Positions 46,328 to 55,136 of a DNA stretch of 64,000 bases are shown here, in pieces. Each line of letters begins with the position of its first letter. The first letter of the stretch is position 1. Origin of the DNA: Persicitalea jodogahamensis (GTDB lineage: Bacteria > Bacteroidota > Bacteroidia > Cytophagales > Spirosomataceae); the NCBI RefSeq assembly GCF_014651615.1, contig NZ_BMXF01000003.1, positions 62,001 through 126,000 of the forward strand, read 5' to 3'. A program made the translations under genes and the position numbers. The notes below the pieces were generated by a model. The model did no database searches, was not told the DNA's origin, and was given only the letters and a program-made list of their open reading frames with translations.

Positions 46328-49021
46328 ATGCGAGCCAATCTAGTATTCCTTTATTTCATAAGTACCTGCATGCTGTCGAGCCTACACTACCCGTCAGCGC
46401 ATGGCCAGGGAAATAGTGATGTAAGCTCGCATGCAGCGCGTCCTGAAGACAATCGGTTTACGGTGGAAGTACTCGACAAAAAGCTCAATGAGCCTATGGA
46501 ATTAACGGTCCTTCCTGATTCTCGGGTCATTTTCGTCGAGCGGCGAGGCAATATTCGCCTGTACGACCCCAAGCAGAACAAAACCCGTCTTCTGGCGCAC
46601 CTACCCATTTATCTGGGCAGTGAAGACGGCTTGCTGGGCGTTACCAAAGACCCGCATTTTGAGAGAACCAATTGGCTTTATTTTTTCTATTCACCCGCAG
46701 GCGAGAAGGCTGTTCAGCGGATTGCCCGATTCACGATGAAGGATGACTCCCTGTTGCTTTCATCAGAGAAAGTACTCTTGGAATTTCCCCTTCTGCGCGC
46801 CTGCTGTCATTCGGGTGGTTCCCTTGCGTTTGGCCCGGATGGCAATCTATTCATCTCCGCGGGAGATAATACCTATCCATCTGCCTCGAGCGGGTTTGCT
46901 CCATTGGACGAGCGTGCGGATCGGATTGCGTTCGATTCCCAGAAATCAGCCGCCAATACGGATGATTTACGCGGAAAAATACTTCGGATAACTCCTCAGT
47001 CAGATGGTACTTACACAATTCCAGACGACAATTTATTTCCAAAAGATGGTACTTCAGGGCGGCCTGAAATCTATACGATGGGAAACCGGAACCCCTTCCG
47101 TATTTCCATTGACCCGAAAACCAGCTACCTCTACTGGGGGGAAGTAGGCCCCGATGCGGGTACAGACAGCCTTCACCGGGGACCGAAAGGCTACGATGAA
47201 ATCAACCAGGCCCGCCAGGCGGGTAATTTTGGGTGGCCGTATTTCATTGGTGATAACAAACCCTACCGTCCCTATAACTTTGCCACGCAGCAATCAGGCG
47301 AACTATTTGATGCCCTAGCTCCGGTCAATACTTCCGTCAATAACACGGGCGCAAAAACCCTCCCCCCCGCCCAGAAGGCCTTCATTTGGTATCCCTACCT
47401 AGCCTCTCCTGAATTCCCTGAGGCAGGTGAAGGAGGTCGAACGGCCATGGCAGGACCTGTTTTCTATACGGATCAATTTGCGTCAGCACCTTATTCTTTT
47501 CCGCCCTATTACGACGGCAAGCTCCTGATTTACGACTGGATGCGGAACTGGATCAAGGCCGTGACCATGGATAATCAGGGCAACTACCAAAAAATGGAGC
47601 CCTTCCTGCCCACCCGAACCTTTTCCAAGCCGGTGGATATGGAGTTCGGACCAGACGGCTCTTTGTATGTTCTGGAGTATGGAACTTTCTGGAAGTCAGA
47701 GAATGAGGATTCCCAGCTAATAAGAATTCAATACCACAAAAACAACCGGAGACCCATTGCCCGCATTTCTGCCGATAAAATGGTGGGAGCGGCGCCTTTG
47801 ACCGTCAAACTATCTTCCAAAGGATCATTTGATTACGATAAAGAAGATTCGCTGGCTTTCGTCTGGAAATTAAAGGACGGGACGGTTATTTCTCGGAATT
47901 CTACTGCCACGTATACTTTTAAAAAGCCAGGTACTCAGGAAATTACCCTCGCAGCTATAGATCCGTCTGGAGAAACAGCTCAAACTACCCTTGAAGTCAA
48001 GGTAGGGAATGCCCCGCCGGTAGTCAGAATCAATACCACCGCCAATCGCTCCTTTTATTGGGGAAAACAAGATATACCCTACCAGGTTCGGGTTGAAGAT
48101 CAAGAGGATGATCAACGTACCCCGGCCAATCTGAACAGGACTCAGATCCGCTTTGACTACCTACCTCAGGGGAAAGATCTGGCCCTACTGACTTCAACAT
48201 CCCAGAGTGATAACGGGAAGGGAGGCGTTCAGGGAAAACAATTGATTACCCAAAGTGGCTGCACGGGTTGCCATGCCTACGACAAAAGAACGGTCGGGCC
48301 GGGTTTCATCGAAATCTCGCAGCGGTACCTTGGTAAAAACAAGCGCCAGGAACTAGTCGACAAAGTACAGAACGGAGGGAGCGGCAACTGGGGTGAGGTA
48401 GCGATGGCGGCGCATCCTCAACTAAAGAAAGAAGTAATCAGCGAAATGATAGATTATATCCTGACGCTGTCCGATGAAAAGAAAGTCGCTTCACTACCGA
48501 TGACGGGCGTAGTAAGTACGGGGACCCATGGGAGTGAAGGAGGTACTTATTACCTCACCGCAACCTATACCGACCAGGGTGCCAACGGTATCGAACCCCT
48601 TACCGGCCGGGATACACTCCTGCTGCGTTCCCCCATTCAGATGGCGTATGACGCGGATACCAGCCACGGCGTAATGATCCGGAAAGCGGATGGACGAGCC
48701 CGGTTCACACAAAATGACGCCTTTATTGCCTTTAGGCGTATCGACCTCAGCCAGATCCATTCGTTGTCAATTCGGGCCTCTGCCTCTGACAATATTGAAG
48801 GCACACTTGAAATTAGGGTCAATGGGGAGAAGGGGCCGGTGATAAGCCAGAAGTCACTCTCTCCGGGTTCGAAATGGGTAAATTTCGATATGCCCATCAA
48901 GCCCATGAGTGGGTTTCAGAATTTGTACTTTATCTATAAAACTACCAGTAAGACCATAGGCATCTGGCAAACCTTCGATCTGTCTGCCATTACGTTTCGT
49001 CGAAAATCCGATGAAGAATGA
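46328..49021 (+). CDS. Sugar dehydrogenase-PKD-cytochrome c fusion with a C-terminal carbohydrate-binding domain
   Basis: About 897 residues from ATG 46328, with a signal peptide ending SAHGQ. Residues about 45-480 form a glucose/sorbosone-dehydrogenase propeller (MELTVLPDSRVIFVERRGNI, TMGNRNPFRISIDPKT, PVDMEFGPDGSLYVLEYGTF). A PKD-type beta domain follows at about 490-570 (GAAPLTVKLSSKGSFDYDKE), then a class I cytochrome c with heme site C645-T-G-C648-H649 and VGPGF, and a CBM6-like end (GRARFTQNDAFIAFRRIDLS). Such proteins oxidise a sugar and pass electrons to their own heme in the periplasm or at the surface. It heads the enzyme part of PUL 2, so it may oxidise the released sugar. Substrate is unknown. 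Confidence 0.9.
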   Translation: MRANLVFLYFISTCMLSSLHYPSAHGQGNSDVSSHAARPEDNRFTVEVLDKKLNEPMELTVLPDSRVIFVERRGNIRLYDPKQNKTRLLAHLPIYLGSEDGLLGVTKDPHFERTNWLYFFYSPAGEKAVQRIARFTMKDDSLLLSSEKVLLEFPLLRACCHSGGSLAFGPDGNLFISAGDNTYPSASSGFAPLDERADRIAFDSQKSAANTDDLRGKILRITPQSDGTYTIPDDNLFPKDGTSGRPEIYTMGNRNPFRISIDPKTSYLYWGEVGPDAGTDSLHRGPKGYDEINQARQAGNFGWPYFIGDNKPYRPYNFATQQSGELFDALAPVNTSVNNTGAKTLPPAQKAFIWYPYLASPEFPEAGEGGRTAMAGPVFYTDQFASAPYSFPPYYDGKLLIYDWMRNWIKAVTMDNQGNYQKMEPFLPTRTFSKPVDMEFGPDGSLYVLEYGTFWKSENEDSQLIRIQYHKNNRRPIARISADKMVGAAPLTVKLSSKGSFDYDKEDSLAFVWKLKDGTVISRNSTATYTFKKPGTQEITLAAIDPSGETAQTTLEVKVGNAPPVVRINTTANRSFYWGKQDIPYQVRVEDQEDDQRTPANLNRTQIRFDYLPQGKDLALLTSTSQSDNGKGGVQGKQLITQSGCTGCHAYDKRTVGPGFIEISQRYLGKNKRQELVDKVQNGGSGNWGEVAMAAHPQLKKEVISEMIDYILTLSDEKKVASLPMTGVVSTGTHGSEGGTYYLTATYTDQGANGIEPLTGRDTLLLRSPIQMAYDADTSHGVMIRKADGRARFTQNDAFIAFRRIDLSQIHSLSIRASASDNIEGTLEIRVNGEKGPVISQKSLSPGSKWVNFDMPIKPMSGFQNLYFIYKTTSKTIGIWQTFDLSAITFRRKSDEE

Positions 49022-49066
49022 CAGGCACTACTGACTTTACCATGTACCATTTAAACCTAGTTATCC

Positions 49067-50806
49067 TTGACCAAGCCATTGTATTTTTTCCTGTTTCTTA
49101 GTTGGGTACCTCTTACTGCCATTTCCCAAACTACCCTGTATGTAGCACCGCAGGGTACCGGCAGCGTTTGCTCCCAGCAAAAACCCTGCCGCCCGGAGCA
49201 GCTGGCTGAAAAGCTCGAAGAGTTAAACAAAAAAGAGGTAGGTGATATCGCTGTGTACTTCAAGGGAGGTACTTATGAACTGACCTCCCCGCTTCTGCTT
49301 ACGAGTGAGGTAGTGGGTAACGAAAAAAATAAAGTTTGGATCGGTAGCCTGGCTGGCGAAAGAGCGGTTCTCTCGGGAGGGCGCAAAGTCACGGGTTGGT
49401 CGGATGCGGGTAATGGGATATACAAAGCGAATGTACCCTCCGGAACCGATTGTCGGCAGATTTACATCAATGGAAAAATGGCGATCCGGGCCAGGACGCC
49501 AAACCGGGAGAATGATGCTGACTACGGTCCTTACAACCGCGGCCTGGGGTTTGATGAAAAAGCCAAAACCGTACTAATCCGAACGGCTGATGTACCCGCC
49601 GCCGCCCTATCCGGGGAGGTGGAGCTGGTCATGAATCAGCACTGGTACCAAAGCCGGTTACGAATTGCCTCCCTGAAAAAAGGCCGGGACACCACGGTAC
49701 TTACCCCCAAAGATCCGGAGCGGGGGCACGTGTTTCAGTTGACCTACGCCCGAATGCTCAATCCTGACAAACCCTACTACTTCGAAAATGCCTTAGAATT
49801 TCTGGATAGCGACCGGGAATGGTACCTTGACAGGCAAAATCATATATTATATTATAAGCCTGCCCCAGGCGAAAAAATGGAAAACCTGGAGGTAGTGGTA
49901 CCCGTGCTCGAAACGGTCGTACAAATTTCCGGTACTCCTCAGAAGCCCCTGACAAACTTTACTTTCTCAGGCATTGACGTCATATACGGCAATTGGCTGA
50001 CGCCCAGTCGTAAAGGGAGTGTGGCAACCCAGGGTGTTCAGATTCGCGGCTATGAAGAAGAGATGGGACCGGGTTTGATTCAGGCCGAGTTTGTCCGCAA
50101 TCTATTGATCGAAAATTGTACGATCATGGCCGCCGGTGGCCATGGCCTGGTTCTGAGCAAAGGCGTACAAAATTCAAGCGTCGTGGGGAATCATTTTGAT
50201 CAGATCAGCGCGAATGGTATTGTGATCGATACGTACAAAAAAGCGTTTCCGGTCGACAGTCTTCGCTGCATCGACAATCGCATTGCGTTCAACCTGATTG
50301 AAAACGTAGGCATGCACTACACCAACGGGATGGGCGTGCTGGCCAGTTGTGTAGCGGGCCATGTGATTGAACATAATGAAATCCGATTTGGCCGCTACAC
50401 GGGGATGCAAATTGGCAATCACTACGGCGATAATCTGAGTGGGGTGAAGGATAATTTGATTCAGTACAATAATATCCATCACGTCATGCAACTTCACGAT
50501 GATGGAGGCGCCATCTACACCCTTAGCAATCAGCCAGGTACCAAGATATTCCGAAACTGGATTCACCAGTATGGCAAGAGCATTTGGGCCGATAATTTCC
50601 CAGTCAACGGTATTTTTCTGGATAACAACAGCGCGTACATCCAGGTAGATGATAACGTTTTCAGCGAGCTTGAGAACGTGGATAAGTTAAAGGAACAAAG
50701 CAACGGATCTACTACGCACGACAACTCCTTCCGAAACAACAACTCCCAATTGGAGGAAGTCATGCAAAATGCCGGCATAAAACCAGTCACTTCCACGCCG
50801 CAGTGA
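49067..50806 (+). CDS. Secreted right-handed beta-helix protein, probable glycoside hydrolase
   Basis: A 579-residue secreted protein, start TTG 49067 (MTKPLYFFLFLSWVPLTAIS is the signal peptide); no in-frame ATG lies near. An N-terminal region with TLYVAPQGTGS, GGTYELTSPLLL and VLSGGRKVTGW is followed by parallel beta-helix coils (about 310-560: NLLIENCTIMAAGGHGLVLS, NVGMHYTNGMGVLA, NIHHVMQLHDDGGAIYTLSN). The layout, including IYINGKMAIRARTPN, resembles GH141-like and other carbohydrate-active beta-helix enzymes; assignment to a particular family is inference. In PUL 2 it probably cleaves or trims the polysaccharide. Confidence 0.82.
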   Translation: MTKPLYFFLFLSWVPLTAISQTTLYVAPQGTGSVCSQQKPCRPEQLAEKLEELNKKEVGDIAVYFKGGTYELTSPLLLTSEVVGNEKNKVWIGSLAGERAVLSGGRKVTGWSDAGNGIYKANVPSGTDCRQIYINGKMAIRARTPNRENDADYGPYNRGLGFDEKAKTVLIRTADVPAAALSGEVELVMNQHWYQSRLRIASLKKGRDTTVLTPKDPERGHVFQLTYARMLNPDKPYYFENALEFLDSDREWYLDRQNHILYYKPAPGEKMENLEVVVPVLETVVQISGTPQKPLTNFTFSGIDVIYGNWLTPSRKGSVATQGVQIRGYEEEMGPGLIQAEFVRNLLIENCTIMAAGGHGLVLSKGVQNSSVVGNHFDQISANGIVIDTYKKAFPVDSLRCIDNRIAFNLIENVGMHYTNGMGVLASCVAGHVIEHNEIRFGRYTGMQIGNHYGDNLSGVKDNLIQYNNIHHVMQLHDDGGAIYTLSNQPGTKIFRNWIHQYGKSIWADNFPVNGIFLDNNSAYIQVDDNVFSELENVDKLKEQSNGSTTHDNSFRNNNSQLEEVMQNAGIKPVTSTPQ

Positions 50807-50864
50807 GCATTTCAAAGACTGAAACAGTCAGGCCCATTTTAGAAATTAATTAAAATTATTGACG

Positions 50865-52175
50865 ATGTCCCTTAATATAAGATTCTCTGTTGCGATACTT
50901 CTTGTTTTGTTTTTGGCTAGTGGTTGCCACAAGCAGCCTGTTTCCAACGCCAAGGTTGGTACGCAAAACAAGACAAGTTTGGCTGCCCTGGAAGAATTTC
51001 ATCAGCGGGGTGGTTTGCCTAATTTTTTCCGGAAGGTACATGAGGGCAAAGAAGTAAAGGTGGCCTACATAGGAGGCAGCATCACCGAAGCATCCGAGGG
51101 GTGGAGAAGCTTGACATATAATTGGTTGCGCATCAACTACCCCCATACACCTTTTACTGAAATTAACGCCACCATCGGTGGTACCGGCTCGGGCTTGGGC
51201 GTTTTCCGGATGGAGCGCGATGTACTGGATAAGCAACCTGATTTGGTATTCGTAGAATTCGCCGTTAATGACAGTGGACAGTCACCGGAGAACCTGTACC
51301 GGACCATGGAAGGCATCGTCCGAAAAACCTGGAAAGCCAACTCGTCCACCGATATTTGTTTTGTGTACACGGTGGCCGAGAATACATTCGGAGATTTATT
51401 GAAGGGGCAGTACCAGCGGTCGGCTCAGGCGATGGAGGTCATCGCTGAATACTACCAAATTCCCTCCATCCACATGGGGGTGGAGGTGGCCCGTCTGTCT
51501 CAGGCAGGCAAGTTGATATTCACGGGTAAGCCGGAAGAGAACCCCGACAAAATTGTGTTCACCTCCGACAGAACCCACCCTTTGTCCAAATCCGGACATC
51601 CAATTTACGCCAGCGTGGTGAAGAAATACTTTGAGAAAATGGATGGAGCCGCGCAACCCGGGCCCCATCCGCTCCCGACTCCCTACATAGCGGACAACTG
51701 GGAGACGGCTCAGATGGTCACGCTGCCCGAACCATCTTCTTCGACGCACTGGGAACGGCTCCCGGAGGGGATCGCCATCGCGGGTGATTTTGCCAAATTC
51801 ATGCCCAGCATTTACCGGGCCACGGCCCCGGATGCAACCCTTCATATCAAATTCAAAGGCACGAAGCTGGGATTTTATGACATCATAGGACCTGCATCAA
51901 GTATGCTGGACGTGACGGTCGATGGCGAAAAGAAACAGGTGCAGCGGTTTGACCAATGGAGCAACTACTACCGCAAGGGTAATTTCTATCTGGATGATCT
52001 GAGCGATGGCATTCATGAGGTAACCGTTCGGGTACCAGGTCATGAGTTCGATAAAGCCAAAATTCTCAAAATAAGAAAAATCGAGATAACTGATCCAAGT
52101 CTCTACGCGGAGAATGGTTGGTACCTCAGCAACATTATGGTATTGGGTGAACTGTTATCATTTCAGTGGGAATAA
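50865..52175 (+). CDS. SGNH/GDSL-type carbohydrate esterase, lipoprotein
   Basis: About 436 residues from ATG 50865, with lipobox LASGC. SGNH blocks are complete: block I S72 in YIGGSITEASEGW, block II Gly in IGGTGSGLGVFR, block III N135 in FAVNDSGQ, and block V D235/H238 in SDRTHPLSKSGH. A C-terminal beta domain (about 280-436; LHIKFKGTKLGFYDIIGPAS, TVDGEKKQVQRF) follows. Such enzymes remove acetyl or other acyl groups from sugars. Its place between the beta-helix enzyme and another esterase points to a heavily acylated glycan. Confidence 0.87.
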   Translation: MSLNIRFSVAILLVLFLASGCHKQPVSNAKVGTQNKTSLAALEEFHQRGGLPNFFRKVHEGKEVKVAYIGGSITEASEGWRSLTYNWLRINYPHTPFTEINATIGGTGSGLGVFRMERDVLDKQPDLVFVEFAVNDSGQSPENLYRTMEGIVRKTWKANSSTDICFVYTVAENTFGDLLKGQYQRSAQAMEVIAEYYQIPSIHMGVEVARLSQAGKLIFTGKPEENPDKIVFTSDRTHPLSKSGHPIYASVVKKYFEKMDGAAQPGPHPLPTPYIADNWETAQMVTLPEPSSSTHWERLPEGIAIAGDFAKFMPSIYRATAPDATLHIKFKGTKLGFYDIIGPASSMLDVTVDGEKKQVQRFDQWSNYYRKGNFYLDDLSDGIHEVTVRVPGHEFDKAKILKIRKIEITDPSLYAENGWYLSNIMVLGELLSFQWE

Positions 52176-52234
52176 TTTCTTGAATTCATTTTTAAGTGCA
52201 TGCTCCAAAGTCCAGGCTTTCCCTAGTTCTTTCA

Positions 52235-52395
52235 ATGTTTTCGATTTTCCTTACTTCATTTCCTTGCTTTTCAAAGGCAAATGAAATGGTATTTCGCGAT
52301 GGGCAGGCCGTTTTCGTTGTGCAAGATTATCTGAAACTTCTGTAATGCTGAAAGACAATAGCAATATGCCTGTCGAAGTATATTATCCCGAGTAG
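52235..52395 (+). pseudogene. Short remnant of a secreted protein gene
   Basis: ATG 52235 opens 36 codons with a signal-like start (FSIFLTSFPCFSKA) and then NEMVFRDGQAVFVVQDYLKL before TAA at 52343. A frame-shifted continuation reads 16 codons to TAG at 52395, ending MPVEVYYPE. The whole gap (52176-52413) thus holds what looks like the two ends of a lost gene with the middle deleted. Family not recognised. Confidence 0.35.
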
Positions 52396-52413
52396 GCAAA
52401 CCTTAGATCTCGC

Positions 52414-53712
52414 ATGAATTTACCGAACAAAAAAGGTTACTTCTTACTTCTGTCGATGCTCCTGGCGACCTTGTTTACCCGGGCAAGCGATGAAGTACCT
52501 CAAACCGATCCCTTTCAACCCTATTTAACGGAGAAGGCCCCGACCATCGTTACCGATCTGGGGGAGGAAATCCTGGATAGCATCCGGCTTCGAAAAGTAA
52601 TTTTTCATTCCCGTGACGTCCAAACCCAGGAAGGATTCGTACCGACGAACATTTTTGCCGCCATCGTGCGGCCGGCGAAGCCAGGTACTTATCCCGGTCT
52701 GCTGGTATTGCACGGCGGTGGGGGAAATGCGGAAATAGAAAGAGCGAAGAATTGGGCGGCGCAGGGCTACGTAGTTCTGACCCTGGATATTCCCGGAGTA
52801 GCCAATCCCGAGAAAGTACCCCAATCAAGCGGTACCTGGAAGGTAGTTCCCTACGGAAAAAGCCGGTTTACTGCCACGCCGGACCTCACCCATAGTACTA
52901 TTTTCGAAGGGGTTCTGGCGGCGGTGCAGGGACTGTATTTACTAAACGCTCAACCCGACGTGATTCAGAATCGGATCGGAATCGTTGGAATTTCGTGGGG
53001 TGGGTACACGTCTACCATCGTTTCGGGGCTGGCCAGCAATATGGTGAAAGCCACTTTCTCACTCTACGGATCGGGCGTCTACGACGAGGGTTCGGTGTTC
53101 ATAAAGGAGTTGAACAAAATGTCGGACAATGACCGCGCGACTTGGTTGCGCTACCTGGACGCCGGCCGCCGGATTCAGTCCCTGAAGACGCCCTTTTTCA
53201 TCGCTGCAGGTACCAACGATAACTGGTTCTACCCGCCCGCTGTCACCGCTACGCTCAAAGCAATGAAAGGTCCGGTCAATCACTTGTTTGCGGCCAATGC
53301 CAATCACAAAATTCCGGTGCCGGGCGGTACTAACGATCCCCGAACCAATCAGGTCGGCTGGACCAGCATGGAATTACCCTATTTTGATTACTACCTGAAA
53401 AATAAAGGGTACCCGTTCCCTCTCATCACAACTATTTCGGCAGCCTCTCCCAAAAAAGGCAACGCCGGGATTACCGTCAAATTCCGGGTGAAAAGCAAAA
53501 CGCCAATTCAGCAAGCGAATGTCTTTTACAGCCTGGCGGATTCATCCTGGACAAAGAGAGTCTGGGAGAGCGTGCCCGCCCGGGCGGCCCGCGGCGGCTG
53601 GTACTACGCCGAACTACCGGCAAGTGTGATTGGTAAAGCATTGGACTGCTACGGTAGTGTTTCTGATGACCGCCCCATTACCGTCTCTAGCTATTTAGTC
53701 AGGCGTAATTAA
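52414..53712 (+). CDS. Secreted alpha/beta-hydrolase, acetyl-xylan-esterase/dienelactone-hydrolase type
   Basis: A 432-residue secreted hydrolase with a signal peptide (LLSMLLATLFTRAS). The fold is readable: oxyanion strand GLLVLHGGGGN, nucleophile elbow GISWGG with S194, acid D269 in AAGTNDNWFYPP and base H298 in NANHKIPVPGG. A C-terminal extension of about 90 residues (KTPIQQANVFYSLADSSW) looks like a beta-sandwich. It would deacylate the PUL 2 glycan or cleave another ester; a peptidase role is less likely because the propeller of prolyl oligopeptidases is absent. Spacing to the ManD-like gene is 21 bases. Confidence 0.86.
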   Translation: MNLPNKKGYFLLLSMLLATLFTRASDEVPQTDPFQPYLTEKAPTIVTDLGEEILDSIRLRKVIFHSRDVQTQEGFVPTNIFAAIVRPAKPGTYPGLLVLHGGGGNAEIERAKNWAAQGYVVLTLDIPGVANPEKVPQSSGTWKVVPYGKSRFTATPDLTHSTIFEGVLAAVQGLYLLNAQPDVIQNRIGIVGISWGGYTSTIVSGLASNMVKATFSLYGSGVYDEGSVFIKELNKMSDNDRATWLRYLDAGRRIQSLKTPFFIAAGTNDNWFYPPAVTATLKAMKGPVNHLFAANANHKIPVPGGTNDPRTNQVGWTSMELPYFDYYLKNKGYPFPLITTISAASPKKGNAGITVKFRVKSKTPIQQANVFYSLADSSWTKRVWESVPARAARGGWYYAELPASVIGKALDCYGSVSDDRPITVSSYLVRRN

Positions 53713-53733
53713 TTAATGTAACTATTCATCCCC

Positions 53734-55083
53734 ATGAAAAAAATGACTGACAATTCCCGCCGGAATGCCTTAAAAATGATGGGACTTGGCTCCGCCATCG
53801 GCCTATTGAGCGGTACTGACAGTGTAGCCAAACCTTTAATCCAGGAAAACGGAGAAGCCCCGGCTTACGCCAAAGGGATGGCGCCCATCAAAATTAAGAG
53901 CGTCCGGGCAATTGCGACCGCACCTCAGGGTCATAATCTTATAGTGGTTAAAGTGGAAACCACCGAGCCAGGGCTCTACGGGCTCGGCTGCGCCACGTTC
54001 AACCAACGGGCCGAAGTGGTCGTCACCGCTGTGGATAGCTACCTCAATGACTTTTGTGCCGGCCGCAATGTCGACGACATCGAAGATATATGGCAGTCGG
54101 CCTATGTTAGTTCGTACTGGCGGAATGGGCCGGTACTTAACAATGCGCTGAGTGGACTGGATCAGGCTTTATGGGACATCAAAGGCAAACGCGCCAACAT
54201 GCCGGTCTACCAACTCCTGGGCGGAAAGGTGCGTTTTGCGATTCCAACCTATACCCACGCGGGTGGGAGTTCGCCCGAACAATTAGCGGAGAATGTCCAG
54301 AAATTCATGGATCAGGACTTCAAGTACCTGCGTATTCAAAGTGGCTATAAAACGGCAAAATCGGGAACACCTGACTTCAAAGCGGCGGGCTATGGCTATC
54401 CCGGCGACGGGTACCTGAATGAACAGGCGTATCTGAATTCCATACCAAAAATGTTCGACGTGGTGCGCCAGCGGTGTGGCGAGGAGATTGAGTTAATGCA
54501 CGATCTCCACGAACGTGTACAGCCCATGGGCGCGATCAATATGATTAAGCAGCTGGAGCCCTACCGCCCATTTTTCATTGAAGACCCCTTCTCTCCGGAA
54601 AATATGGCTTGGTTCAAACAACTTCGGCAGTCTACCACGGTTCCCATCGCCATGGGCGAATTGTTCAATAATCAGAACGAGTGGAAACAGCCTATGGTCG
54701 AAGGCTTGTTCGATTATATCCGCTGCCATATCTCACAGATCGGCGGCATCACTCCCGCGATGAAATTGGCCCGGCTCGGGGAGTGGTTCAATATCAAAAC
54801 GGCCTGGCACGGGCCGGGTGACGTTTCGCCGGTTGGCCATGCGGCCAATTGTCATATCGACTTTGCCATCTGGAATTTCGGGATTCAGGAAGCCGTGAAT
54901 TTCTCAGATAAGGTACTTGAAGTATTCCCTGGAAGCCCTTACGTGAAAAATGGGTACATGTACGTGAACGAAGTACCGGGCCTGGGCGTGGATATCAACG
55001 AGAAAGAAGCCGCCAAGTACCCGCTCAGAAAAACCTCTACCTGGCAGGTACGCAGAGAGGACGGGACGATTATTCGACCCTAA
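53734..55083 (+). CDS. Tat-exported ManD-like sugar acid dehydratase (enolase superfamily)
   Basis: A 449-residue enolase-superfamily enzyme of the D-mannonate-dehydratase (ManD/RspA) subgroup. Active-site residues match that group: R200-x-Q202 (YLRIQSGY), metal ligands D257 (with H259, MHDLHERVQP), E283 (FIEDPFSPEN) and E309 (AMGELFNN), and H359 (AWHGPGDVSP). The N-terminus carries a twin-arginine-like signal, SRRNALKMMGLGSAIGLLSG, so the enzyme is predicted to be exported folded to the periplasm. Cytoplasmic location is normal for ManD, so this is odd. Context (candidate lyase, oxidising enzyme) suggests work on an aldonic or uronic acid end product. Confidence 0.88.
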   Translation: MKKMTDNSRRNALKMMGLGSAIGLLSGTDSVAKPLIQENGEAPAYAKGMAPIKIKSVRAIATAPQGHNLIVVKVETTEPGLYGLGCATFNQRAEVVVTAVDSYLNDFCAGRNVDDIEDIWQSAYVSSYWRNGPVLNNALSGLDQALWDIKGKRANMPVYQLLGGKVRFAIPTYTHAGGSSPEQLAENVQKFMDQDFKYLRIQSGYKTAKSGTPDFKAAGYGYPGDGYLNEQAYLNSIPKMFDVVRQRCGEEIELMHDLHERVQPMGAINMIKQLEPYRPFFIEDPFSPENMAWFKQLRQSTTVPIAMGELFNNQNEWKQPMVEGLFDYIRCHISQIGGITPAMKLARLGEWFNIKTAWHGPGDVSPVGHAANCHIDFAIWNFGIQEAVNFSDKVLEVFPGSPYVKNGYMYVNEVPGLGVDINEKEAAKYPLRKTSTWQVRREDGTIIRP

Positions 55084-55136
55084 TACAACAGGCGTAAGTC
55101 TCTCTGATTCCAACTCCCCGCAAAAAAGTAATCTGT

